From DAIMZM01 sp036733985 (GTDB lineage: Bacteria > Bacillota > Dehalobacteriia > UBA4068), in assembly GCA_036733985.1 (NCBI GenBank), contig DAIMZM010000054.1:1-17327 (forward strand): 17,327 nucleotides of DNA, read 5' to 3'. The notes beneath the pieces were generated by a model that ran no database searches, was not told the origin of the DNA, and saw nothing but the letters and a program-made list of their open reading frames with translations. Below are positions 1-6,612 of this stretch, piece by piece. Within the stretch, counting starts at the first letter, position 1. Every line of letters begins with the position of its first letter. The position numbers and the translations under genes are program-made.

Positions 1-158
1 TCGCGCTCATGGAAATCTTCAATATTGGGAAGGACCAATGTTTCCATAAAGCGCTTGATGAAGGTGGATTTGCCGGTGCGCACCGGCCCCACTACGCCCA
101 AATAGATATCCCCACCCGTTCTTTCGGAGACGTCTTTCAGTACATCAAAACTTTCCAC
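1..158 (-). CDS. spoIVA: Stage IV sporulation protein A, N-terminal part (cut by window edge)
   Basis: Only the first 52 codons are in the window; the rest lies beyond the left edge. The translation starts VESFDVLKDVSERTGGDIYL and closely follows the N-terminus of SpoIVA, the ATPase that polymerises on the forespore surface and forms the base layer of the spore coat. A Walker A motif is visible at residues 24-32 (GPVRTGKST). The start is GTG at 158-156, preceded on the minus strand by a strong GAGGGAGG ribosome site (about 165-173). An upstream ATG at 178 is out of frame. It is separated from gpsA by a terminator and probably has its own sporulation promoter. The truncation is due to the window edge, not a mutation. 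Confidence 0.93.
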   Translation of the reverse strand, partial: MESFDVLKDVSERTGGDIYLGVVGPVRTGKSTFIKRFMETLVLPNIEDFHER

Positions 159-191
159 GTTTTTCCCTCCCTCATTATGGATTTGGTTGCA

Positions 192-227
192 AAAGAAAAA
201 AGAAAGCATGGAATACTCCATACTTTC
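192..227 (-). terminator. Factor-independent terminator after gpsA
   Basis: On the minus strand an 11-base stem (227-217 with 212-202, one U-G wobble) closes a 4-base GTAT loop and runs straight into TTTTTTCTTT (201-192). It lies 42 bases after the gpsA stop codon. It should end the plsY-gpsA transcript before spoIVA. Confidence 0.85.
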
Positions 228-252
228 TATGTCCGCGAGGACGGTTTTATGA
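224..252 (-). promoter_or_regulatory. Possible sigma-E promoter for spoIVA
   Basis: Minus-strand TCATAAA (252-246), a 14-base spacer, then CATAGAAA (231-224). This resembles the Bacillus sigma-E consensus as I recall it (KMATATT, 14-15 bases, CATACAHT), with 5 of 7 and 6 of 8 positions matching. In B. subtilis spoIVA is sigma-E dependent, which fits. The predicted start (about 216-219) falls inside the gpsA terminator hairpin. The match is imperfect and not proven. Confidence 0.4.
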
Positions 253-268
253 TTGGATGGGCGGAAAA

Positions 269-1267
269 TTATCGTTCTTCTTTCCGCTCCCTCAGCATTA
301 AAAGGCGCATGGCCTGATCCGGATCCGCGCCCTCGTAAAGCACGCCGTAGATCTGCTGGCAGATGGGCATTTCCACCTGATGGCTTTGGGCCAGCTGATG
401 CACGGCTTGAGCGGCGTAGACCCCTTCCACCACCATGCCCATGTGCCCGATCACCTCCGCCACCGGCCGGCCCTGGCCGATTTCCCGGCCGGCCCGGAAG
501 TTGCGGCTGTTTTCCGAGGTGCAGGTGACGATCAGGTCGCCGATGCCGGCTAAACCGGCGAAGGTGGCTTCCTCCGCTCCCAGGGCCACCCCCAGCCGGG
601 TGATTTCCGCCAGGCCCCGGGTCATCAGGGCAGCCTTGGCATTATCCCCCTGGCCCAGGCCGGTCAAAAGCCCGGCCCCCAGGGCGATGATGTTCTTCAC
701 TGCCGCCCCCACTTCCACGCCGATCAAATCATTATTCGTATAGACCCGGAAATAGTCGTTGCTGAAGGCTTCCTGCACCTGCTTTAAGATGGGCGGATCA
801 TCCCCGGCCACGGTGACGGCGGTGATCAGCTCCTGCCCCACCTCCTCCGCATGGCTGGGGCCGGACAGGGCCACGCAATGCCGTCCCGGCAGGGTTTGCC
901 GCAGCACCTGGGAAAGGCGGAGCATAGCGCCGCCGGCTTCGTCCTGGAAAAAGCCCTTGGCCGTGCTGATCAGGATAGCGTCTTGCCGCACATAGGGCAG
1001 GGCCTGCCTGGCCACGCTGGCCAAGGCCGGGGAGGGTACGGAAAAGACCACCATGTCGCCGCTGTTAGCCGCCGCCATATCCCCGGTGATGTCCAGGCGC
1101 TCCGGCAAAGCCACGCCGGGCAGGAATTGGCGGTTTTCCCGTTCCCGCCGCATCTCCGCCACATGATCGGGCTGCCAGCTTTGCAGGGTCACCTGGTGCC
1201 CGTTCAGGCAGAGCAAGCGGGCCAGGGCCGTGCCCCAGCTGCCCGCGCCCAGCACTGTGATGTTCAT
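269..1267 (-). CDS. gpsA: NAD(P)-dependent glycerol-3-phosphate dehydrogenase
   Basis: GpsA reduces dihydroxyacetone phosphate to sn-glycerol-3-phosphate in the cytoplasm, supplying the backbone for phospholipids. At 332 residues it has the usual family length. Residues 7-16 (GAGSWGTALA) form the Rossmann nucleotide-binding loop. STAKG (101-105) and the VGAAVKNIIALGAG segment contain the expected catalytic lysines K104 and K191, and GLAGIGDLIVTCTS (238-251) is the conserved C-terminal substrate motif. The ATG at 1267 overlaps the plsY stop by 4 bases, so the two are probably translationally coupled. Its neighbour PlsY uses the glycerol-3-phosphate it makes, so the pair forms a small phospholipid-precursor operon. 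A terminator follows at 192-227. Confidence 0.98.
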   Translation of the reverse strand: MNITVLGAGSWGTALARLLCLNGHQVTLQSWQPDHVAEMRRERENRQFLPGVALPERLDITGDMAAANSGDMVVFSVPSPALASVARQALPYVRQDAILISTAKGFFQDEAGGAMLRLSQVLRQTLPGRHCVALSGPSHAEEVGQELITAVTVAGDDPPILKQVQEAFSNDYFRVYTNNDLIGVEVGAAVKNIIALGAGLLTGLGQGDNAKAALMTRGLAEITRLGVALGAEEATFAGLAGIGDLIVTCTSENSRNFRAGREIGQGRPVAEVIGHMGMVVEGVYAAQAVHQLAQSHQVEMPICQQIYGVLYEGADPDQAMRLLMLRERKEER

Positions 1268-1863
1268 GCTTTTCTCCTGGAGGCTTTGTGCTCCGTGCCG
1301 CCCGCGATATTCTGGAAATTTTTCCGGTGCCTGACCACGACCATGGCGGCGATTACGGCGAACAGCAGGGTATAGAACCAGGGCTGTTGGCTAAAGAGGC
1401 TGGCCAGCACCAGCACCGGGCCGCCGCTGCAGGAAGCCAGGGAAATGTAGCCGGTGGCCAGGGCGACGATGACCCAGGCAATGAAGGTGGCCAGGGCTGC
1501 TTCCGGCGCCAGCACAGCGGCAATGCCGATAGCAATAGCCACGCCCTTGCCGCCGGAGAAACTCAGCCAGATGGGATAAAGATGGCCCAGGAAAGCGGCC
1601 AGGCCGGTGCAGACCGCCAGCTCAGGCAGGTCCAGCATCCAGTAGGCCAGGGCCACCGGGATCGCGCCTTTCAGAGCGTCCATGAAGAAAACCAGGATGC
1701 CCGCGCCGGTTCCCGCCACCCGCACCGCATTGGTGCTGCCCACATTGCCGGAACCGTATTTGCGGATATCCAGCCCCTTTTTAGCCTTGACCAGGATGTA
1801 GGCGGAGGGCAGGGAGCCCAGCAAATAGCCGCCGATGATCAAGATGATCCAGGTAAACCACAT
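1264..1863 (-). CDS. plsY: Acyl-phosphate:glycerol-3-phosphate acyltransferase
   Basis: PlsY is an integral membrane enzyme that transfers an acyl group from acyl-phosphate to the 1-position of glycerol-3-phosphate, the first step of phosphatidic acid synthesis in most Gram-positive bacteria. At 199 residues it is of normal size, with several hydrophobic segments. The three signature regions are present: GSLPSAY near residue 16, SGNVGSTNAVRVAG near residue 38, and GHLYPIWLSFSGGKGVA near residue 93. The ATG at 1863 is preceded by AAAAGGAG at 9 bases. The C-terminus is basic (RRKA). It overlaps gpsA by 4 bases. Upstream, 268 bases separate it from der, mostly occupied by an inverted-repeat element, so it may not be co-transcribed with der. 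Confidence 0.97.
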   Translation of the reverse strand: MWFTWIILIIGGYLLGSLPSAYILVKAKKGLDIRKYGSGNVGSTNAVRVAGTGAGILVFFMDALKGAIPVALAYWMLDLPELAVCTGLAAFLGHLYPIWLSFSGGKGVAIAIGIAAVLAPEAALATFIAWVIVALATGYISLASCSGGPVLVLASLFSQQPWFYTLLFAVIAAMVVVRHRKNFQNIAGGTEHKASRRKA

Positions 1864-1901
1864 TGTCCTCGACTCCTTTTGTGGTGTTTATTGAGGTTAG
1901 A

Positions 1902-2112
1902 AAAACCGTTCTTTTCTTTCAAGAACCAAAAGAACTTTAAACTTAATCCGCTCCAACTATCATAATCTAAGTTTGTTAATTCAATTTAAAATTTTCTTGG
2001 TTCTTTTTACTCAGCTGGAGCCGCGATCTTTGATCGCGCGCTATGGCTACCTGCAATAGCTGCGGTTTTGCCGATAGGCAAAATCCAGCTGGGTCAAAAG
2101 AAAAACGGTTTT
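1902..2112. repeat. Inverted-repeat element with cloverleaf-like core between der and plsY
   Basis: The ends are inverted: AAAACCGTT at 1902-1910 matches AACGGTTTT at 2104-2112, and the match continues as TTTCTTT with a 2-base slip. Inside, 1921-1941 is complementary to 1985-2005 (18 of 21), and 2001-2019 to 2084-2102 (17 of 19). Within the second stem are three hairpins: 2022-2028/2032-2038 (7 pairs), 2040-2044/2056-2060 (5 pairs) and 2066-2072/2077-2083 (7 pairs, GATA loop). No open reading frame fits here. The outer flanks are much richer in A+T than the neighbouring genes. It could be a small non-autonomous mobile repeat, a structured RNA, or an elaborate 3' structure for der. A possible weak promoter for plsY (TTGAAT, 17 bases, GATAGT on the minus strand) lies within it. 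Confidence 0.72.
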
Positions 2113-2131
2113 AAGGTTTTTATCCCCGGCG

Positions 2132-3469
2132 TCAGTCTTCCGCCTTTTCCCGCTTCCGCCAGATCAGGGAAATGGGGGTGCCGCTGAAGCCGAAGGCTTC
2201 CCGGATCTTGTTTTCCAGATAGCGGGCATAGGAAAAGTGCATGATTTCCGGTTCATTGAGGAATAGCACCAGCTTGGGGGGCTTGACTCCCACCTGGGTG
2301 CCGTAGAGGATTTTCAAGCGGCGGCCTTTGTCCGTAGGCGGCGGGTTCAGGGCCACGGCTTCCCGCAGCACCTCGTTGAGCTGTGCCGTGGTCACCCGGC
2401 GGCTGGCCTGTTCAGCGATGAAATCCACCAGGGGCAGGATCCGCTCGCAGCGCTGGCCGGTTTTGGCTGAGACGAAGAGGGTCAGGGCATAGCCGGCAAA
2501 GGCCAGCTCCTCCCGGATCGTCTCCTCGAACTTCTTCATGCTGTTGGAATCCTTTTCCGGCAGATCCCATTTGTTCACCAGGATCAACAGGCCCTTGCCG
2601 GCTTCATGGCTATAGCCGGCGATATGCTTGTCCTGCTCCCGCACGCCGGCGGCCGCGTCCAGCACCAGGACGCAGATATCCGAACGGTCGATGGCGTTCA
2701 GGGCCCGGCTGACGCTGTAGCTTTCCGCCGGTTCATTGATGCGGGCTTTGCGGCGCATGCCCGCGGTGTCGATGATCACGTATTCCTTGCCGTCCCGTTT
2801 CAGCACCGTGTCAATGGCGTCCCGGGTGGTGCCGGGCTGATCCGCCACAATGACCCGCTCTTCCCCCAGCAGCCGGTTGACCAGGGAGCTTTTGCCCACA
2901 TTGGGCCGGCCGATCATGGCGAAGGCAATGCGGTCCGGGCTTTCCTCCGCGGCGTCATGGGGCTTTAGATGCTCGAAGGCCGCGTCCAGCAGATCGCCGA
3001 TATTCAGGGCATGGCTGGCGGAGACGGGGATAGGCTCCCCTAAGGCCAGGTCGTAGAAATCATAGAGGGGCAGCAGCTTGTCCGGGTTGGTAAAATCATC
3101 CGCCTTGTTCACGGCCAGCACTACCGGCTTGCCGCTTTTCCTGAGCAACTCCGCCACATCTTGATCCTCCGCGGTGAGCCCGGCCTGCAGATCCAGGACG
3201 AAGATGATGACGGCGGCTTCCTCAATGGCCAGCTCAGCCTGTTGTTTGACCTTGCCGTAAATCAGGCCGTCGGCGGCGTTGAATTTGATGCCGCCGGTAT
3301 CGATGACGGTGAATTCCCGGCCCAGCCATTCCGCGTCCCGGTAGAGCCGGTCCCGGGTGATGCCGGGGGTATCCTCCACAATGGCGTGGCGGGCGCCGAT
3401 AATCCGGTTGAACAGGGTGGATTTACCTACGTTCTCCCTGCCGACTATGGCGATAATGGGTTTAGACAT
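2132..3469 (-). CDS. der: Ribosome-assembly GTPase Der (EngA)
   Basis: Der is a cytoplasmic GTPase needed for maturation of the 50S ribosomal subunit. The 445-residue protein has the diagnostic tandem of two G domains: first G1 at 10-17 (GRENVGKS), G3 DTGG at 57-60, G4 NKAD at 121-124; second G1 at 187-194 (GRPNVGKS), G3 DTAG at 234-237, G4 NKWD at 299-302. A KH-like RNA-binding domain fills residues of about 350-445. The first P-loop has glutamate where proline is usual; all catalytic residues remain. The ATG at 3469 follows AAAGGAT at 7 bases. It lies 21 bases after the DUF512 gene and is probably transcribed with it from the promoter at 4897-4925. Confidence 0.98.
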   Translation of the reverse strand: MSKPIIAIVGRENVGKSTLFNRIIGARHAIVEDTPGITRDRLYRDAEWLGREFTVIDTGGIKFNAADGLIYGKVKQQAELAIEEAAVIIFVLDLQAGLTAEDQDVAELLRKSGKPVVLAVNKADDFTNPDKLLPLYDFYDLALGEPIPVSASHALNIGDLLDAAFEHLKPHDAAEESPDRIAFAMIGRPNVGKSSLVNRLLGEERVIVADQPGTTRDAIDTVLKRDGKEYVIIDTAGMRRKARINEPAESYSVSRALNAIDRSDICVLVLDAAAGVREQDKHIAGYSHEAGKGLLILVNKWDLPEKDSNSMKKFEETIREELAFAGYALTLFVSAKTGQRCERILPLVDFIAEQASRRVTTAQLNEVLREAVALNPPPTDKGRRLKILYGTQVGVKPPKLVLFLNEPEIMHFSYARYLENKIREAFGFSGTPISLIWRKREKAED

Positions 3470-3490
3470 AGCAGCATCCTTTCATTTGTA

Positions 3491-4828
3491 TCAGAGCGGC
3501 GATACCTGCCGGAACTGGGGGCTGAACAGGGCCCGGAGCAATTCCAGGCCATTAACCTCCACTGGCTGCAGGGGCGTTTGCAAGGCCTGGGAAACCTGGG
3601 CCAAGGTCAGGTCGTCGAGAAAAATCTCCTGGCCGGCTTTCAGCATAGTGCCGGGAATCAGCAGCCGGTCGTAGCGGCCTTTGGGAATAGCGGCCAGCAG
3701 GCAGGCCCCGGTCAGCAGGCCGGAGACGGTGACGGTCTCGCCGAAAAAGGTGTTGGCCACGGAGAGCAGCGTGATTTGGCAGCGGCAGCGCTGCTGCAAA
3801 TCGCTGATGACCGGCACCAGCGCCAAGGCCCCGGCCAGGCCGGTGACAATGCCGATTTTTTCATGTTCCCATTCCCGGGGAATTTTGAAATCCCGCAGGG
3901 CTTCCGCATATTCCTGGCCAAAGCGGGCGGCCATACCCACCCCATTATCGATCTGGCAGAAGTCCCCGTACCGCTCAGGAAGGGGGAAAGGCCGGCCTGC
4001 CCGGATATAAAACTCATCGGCGGCATAGACGAAGGAACCGGCCAGGGGATCTTGATCCAGGGCCCTGAAGGCTTCCTGGCGCCGCTCGATCGTGTCGATG
4101 ATGCCGGCGGCTTCTAAAGGCGCGAACTGACGCAGCTCCGGGTGCTTCTGGAATTTGGTGATCCCCACCGGTACCACAGCCACGCTGGCTACGCCGGGCC
4201 AAAGGGCGGTCAGGGCGTCTAAGGTGCGCTCCAGGGCCGGGCCGTCGTTAATGCCGGGACAAAGCACGATCTGGGTATGAAGGCGGCAGCCCAGGGCGAT
4301 CAGGCGCTGCAGGGTCAGGAGGATTTCCGCCGGGCCTTTGGTGCCCAGCAACCGCTGCCTGAGCTCAGGATCCACGCTGTGCACTGAAATATAGAGGGGG
4401 GAAAGACGCTGCTCGGCAATGCGCTGATAATCCGCGTCCGACATATTGGTGCAGGTAATATAATTCCCCAGCAGGAAGCTCATGCGGAAATCGTCGTCCT
4501 TCAGCAGCAGCGTAGGCCGGGGCTTTGGATGGAGCTGATCGACAAAGCAGAACAGGCAGTGGTTGCGGCAGCCCCGGATCTGATCGAAAACCGCATTTTC
4601 AAAAACCAGGCCCAGGTCTTCATCGGGATACTTTTCCACCTCGCAGTCCCAGATTTCGCCATCCGGCTTTTCCACCACCAGCTGCAGATAATCCTCATCC
4701 AGCCAATAATTATAATCGATCACATCCCTGACCGGGCGGTCATTGATGCTGACCAGCCAATCTCCGGCTTCAATACCCAATTCCTCAGCGATGCTGTCCG
4801 GCAAAACGCCGGAAATTTTTCCGCCCAT
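3491..4828 (-). CDS. DUF512 protein: PDZ domain plus radical-SAM-like iron-sulfur domain
   Basis: I recognise this as the DUF512 family, widespread in Clostridia and cyanobacteria and of unknown reaction. Residues 1 to about 75 are a PDZ-like domain (VLPDSIAEELGIEAGDWLVSIN region). A cysteine cluster CRNHCLFC at 87-94 (C87, C91, C94, a CX3CX2C pattern) followed by FVDQL looks like a 4Fe-4S radical-SAM site. FLLGNYITCTNM near 118-129 is another family hallmark, and the C-terminal part (about 240-445) is the DUF512 region. At 445 residues it is of typical length, and no signal peptide is seen. The ATG at 4828 follows AAGGAG at 5 bases. It is the first gene of a transcript with der 21 bases downstream, which hints at a link to ribosome or RNA metabolism; that is inference. 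Confidence 0.93.
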   Translation of the reverse strand: MGGKISGVLPDSIAEELGIEAGDWLVSINDRPVRDVIDYNYWLDEDYLQLVVEKPDGEIWDCEVEKYPDEDLGLVFENAVFDQIRGCRNHCLFCFVDQLHPKPRPTLLLKDDDFRMSFLLGNYITCTNMSDADYQRIAEQRLSPLYISVHSVDPELRQRLLGTKGPAEILLTLQRLIALGCRLHTQIVLCPGINDGPALERTLDALTALWPGVASVAVVPVGITKFQKHPELRQFAPLEAAGIIDTIERRQEAFRALDQDPLAGSFVYAADEFYIRAGRPFPLPERYGDFCQIDNGVGMAARFGQEYAEALRDFKIPREWEHEKIGIVTGLAGALALVPVISDLQQRCRCQITLLSVANTFFGETVTVSGLLTGACLLAAIPKGRYDRLLIPGTMLKAGQEIFLDDLTLAQVSQALQTPLQPVEVNGLELLRALFSPQFRQVSPL

Positions 4829-4896
4829 GAAAGCTCCTTTGCCTTGAAATCATGCCCACCCTGGCAAAAGCCCATACTTGTCAGGGTAATATCCTA

Positions 4897-4925
4897 ATTA
4901 TCCATCAAACCAAGGGAATAGTCAA
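4897..4925 (-). promoter_or_regulatory. Sigma-A-type promoter for the DUF512-der transcript
   Basis: Minus-strand TTGACT (4925-4920), a 17-base spacer, and GATAAT (4902-4897): 5 of 6 in each hexamer. It lies about 70 bases before the DUF512 ATG, leaving a leader of about 60 bases. An alternative pair, TTGGTT and TATTAC, overlaps it. Confidence 0.7.
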
Positions 4926-4988
4926 GGGCGTCCTCAGTCCCCTGCCCCAGACTCTGGGTAAGGAATTAGATTCCGGATAAGGAAGCCT

Positions 4989-5011
4989 CTGCCCAACCGC
5001 CGGTTGGGCAG
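4989..5011. other. Perfect 10-base-pair hairpin downstream of the BTAD regulator
   Basis: CTGCCCAACC (4989-4998) and GGTTGGGCAG (5002-5011) are perfect inverted copies with a 3-base loop. Neither side has a T tract, so it is not a standard terminator. It lies between the end of the BTAD gene and the DUF512-der promoter and may end transcription or protect a 3' end. Part of the arm (TTGGGCAG) is repeated directly after it, at 5012-5019. Confidence 0.5.
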
Positions 5012-5067
5012 TTGGGCAGGGGCTGAAAAACCTTGCTTTAAGCCGGGCTGTCCGGAAACAAGCCGGG

Positions 5068-6267
5068 CTAGGGCATGACCGGATCCAAAGGCAGCAGGGC
5101 CGTATCCAGCCGGGCTGTGCTGCGAGGATTTTCCCGGTTATAGCGCTTGACGATCCTGTCCAGCACCGCCAGGCTGTTTTCATAAGCGGCGTTGGTCAGC
5201 ATGACGATGTATTGGGAAACGCTGTAACGGGCGTAAATATCCCCTTTACGCAGGCAAAGGCGTATACATTCCTTCAGCTTGGCCATGGTTTGGTTCAGGC
5301 TGGCCAGGGGCAGCTGCCCGCCTTTGGCTTTGCTCACGGTAATCAGGCCGATATGGACCACGCTGCCGCTGCGCAGGGCGGAGCGGGCCTCCACCCGGTA
5401 AATATCCTTAAAGAACTCGTATTCGCAGAAAAAGGCCCCTTCCACCCGGTCGGTTTCCTTCAGGGTGCTCCGGATGGCATGCAAATCCGTTTCCTGGCTA
5501 TTGATGGTTTTGACTACCTCCCGGTAGAGGCCGATCAGCCGGCTGCCTGGGGTAACGCCGAATTCCTGGTAAAAGAGCCCGGTCATCCGTTCGTATTCCC
5601 TAAGCGCCGCCTGGTGCTGGCCCGAATCCACCAGCGCCTTGATCAGGTGGTAGTACAAATCCTCGTCATAAGGGTCGATCTCCACGGCCCGGCCGCAAAT
5701 AGCCGCGATCTCCGCATATTGGCCCTGTTCCGAGAGCAGCCCGGCCATGTCATGGATGATTTGCATGAACAGCATATGGTAATAGACGCTGATGGGGATG
5801 ATCCAGGATTCCCCGCGGTATTTGGGCAGGAAATCCCCCTGATAAATCGCCACGGCCCGGCGGTAAATAGCCAGCTTTTCCTGGTCGCTGAGGCCCGGCG
5901 TTTTAGCCTCCCGGGCCAAATCCTCAAACGCCTCAATATCCAGGGTGATTTCCAGGCTGTTGTTCCAGGAATAAACGCCCTGGCGGCAGCGGATCAGCTG
6001 CTGCCCGTATCCTTCGTCCAGCCGGTTCAGGGCCATACGCACCCGGTGGAACATGGTTTTCAGGGCATTGGCCGGATTCTCGCTGCTGTCATTGGCCCAG
6101 AGCATATCGATCAATTCCTGCTGGCTGATTTCCCGGTTGCGGAAGCAAATCATGTACGCCAGCAGCGTCCACACCTTTTTCGAGCGGTTCTCCGTATCGC
6201 TGATCACCTGGCTGCCGGAGGCCAGGGAAAATTCTCCCAGCATGCGGATGGCCAACTTCTTTGTCAT
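5068..6267 (-). CDS. BTAD-type transcriptional regulator with degenerate GGDEF-like C-terminus
   Basis: A 399-residue cytoplasmic regulator. Residues 1 to about 105 form an OmpR-like winged-helix DNA-binding domain (IRMLGEFSLASG start; KVWTLLAYMICFRNREISQQELIDMLW). Residues of about 110-255 are a helical bacterial transcriptional activation domain (BTAD), ending EFGVTPGSRLIGLYREV. Residues of about 280-390 resemble a GGDEF fold: GDIYARYSVSQYIVML (342-357) aligns with the GD-ARYGGDEF-VLL segment of diguanylate cyclases, but the catalytic GGDEF is SVSQY (349-353), so no cyclase activity is expected. The start is ATG at 6267, after GGGAGGTGG. A longer in-frame start at 6450 would translate the AT-rich promoter region and is less likely. 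It is divergent from the lipoprotein and pilus-like cluster, which it may control. Confidence 0.87.
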   Translation of the reverse strand: MTKKLAIRMLGEFSLASGSQVISDTENRSKKVWTLLAYMICFRNREISQQELIDMLWANDSSENPANALKTMFHRVRMALNRLDEGYGQQLIRCRQGVYSWNNSLEITLDIEAFEDLAREAKTPGLSDQEKLAIYRRAVAIYQGDFLPKYRGESWIIPISVYYHMLFMQIIHDMAGLLSEQGQYAEIAAICGRAVEIDPYDEDLYYHLIKALVDSGQHQAALREYERMTGLFYQEFGVTPGSRLIGLYREVVKTINSQETDLHAIRSTLKETDRVEGAFFCEYEFFKDIYRVEARSALRSGSVVHIGLITVSKAKGGQLPLASLNQTMAKLKECIRLCLRKGDIYARYSVSQYIVMLTNAAYENSLAVLDRIVKRYNRENPRSTARLDTALLPLDPVMP

Positions 6268-6367
6268 GAAACCACCTCCCTTGCCTCCAGGGGTTTTATC
6301 CGTCCCCGGGCCGTCTTGCCCCGGAATTTTACCGTTTTCTATATAGATAATTAAGAATGTTAGTACA

Positions 6368-6396
6368 AATATAGTATAGTTAAAGAAATATAGCAA
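6368..6396 (-). promoter_or_regulatory. Candidate promoter for the BTAD regulator
   Basis: Minus-strand TTGCTA (6396-6391), a 17-base spacer and TATATT (6373-6368); 4 of 6 and 5 of 6 matches to the sigma-A consensus. The leader would be about 95 bases. A second weaker pair further downstream (TTGTAC, 17 bases, TATATA) is also possible. Confidence 0.5.
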
Positions 6397-6469
6397 GGAT
6401 AAATTTTTTTTTGACAGCCGTCCTTTGTTAGTAATAAGAGTTAAAACCATAAAAATTTATCCGCTATTG

Positions 6470-6498
6470 TTCACAAGTATGGAAATCCATGGTATAAT
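6470..6498 (+). promoter_or_regulatory. Sigma-A-type promoter for the lipoprotein/pilus-like cluster
   Basis: TTCACA (6470-6475), a 17-base spacer, TATAAT (6493-6498): 5 of 6 and 6 of 6. Transcription would start near 6505, giving a leader of about 108 bases before the ATG at 6613. A second TATAAT at 6503-6508 has no good -35 box. Confidence 0.75.
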
Positions 6499-6612
6499 AT
6501 AGTATAATTAGGGTTACAAAAACAGAGCGATTGCTGAGTTTCTGTTTGCGAATATAACCGTTGCCTTGAGACAGTGTTTGGCCAGCCATAAAACCTGTTG
6601 GGAGTTGATGAA

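Larger units (their letters stand above)
6368..6510. repeat. Two 15-base direct repeats, candidate operator sites
   Basis: AATATAGTATAGTTA at 6368-6382 and AATATAGTATAATTA at 6496-6510 differ at one base and lie 128 bases apart. The left copy covers the -10 box of the leftward promoter and the right copy overlaps the end of the -10 box of the rightward promoter. They could bind a shared regulator, possibly the BTAD protein. The AT-richness makes chance similarity possible. Confidence 0.4.
6268..6612. promoter_or_regulatory. AT-rich divergent regulatory interval
   Basis: These 345 bases hold no convincing gene. They separate the BTAD regulator (minus) from the transglutaminase lipoprotein (plus) and contain back-to-back promoters, a run of nine T (6404-6412) and a pair of near-identical 15-base repeats over the two -10 boxes. 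The central part is far richer in A+T than the flanking genes. Confidence 0.7.

Noticed and set aside
1..317. Plus-strand open frame over the left edge (9-317)
   Set aside because: Antisense to spoIVA and the gpsA terminator; the minus-strand translation is clearly SpoIVA.
2012..2091. Possible tRNA or tRNA-like gene in the cloverleaf of the inverted repeat
   Set aside because: The arms have the wrong sizes, there is no GGTTCRA T-loop motif and no 7-base anticodon loop on either strand.
1894..2118. AGGTT on both sides of the inverted repeat as a target-site duplication
   Set aside because: Five common bases at unequal distances from the two ends (3 and 1 bases); not convincing evidence of insertion.
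5212..6354. A 380-codon plus-strand frame opposite the BTAD regulator
   Set aside because: Antisense shadow of a gene with clear domains; no recognisable motifs or ribosome site.
6411..6440. Perfect -35 box TTGACA at 6411-6416
   Set aside because: No acceptable -10 box at 16-18 bases; the TTCACA/TATAAT pair at 6470-6498 is much better.
6268..6450. Longer start for the BTAD regulator at 6450 with a hydrophobic N-terminus
   Set aside because: It would translate the AT-rich promoter region; the ATG at 6267 has a strong ribosome site and begins exactly at the winged-helix domain.
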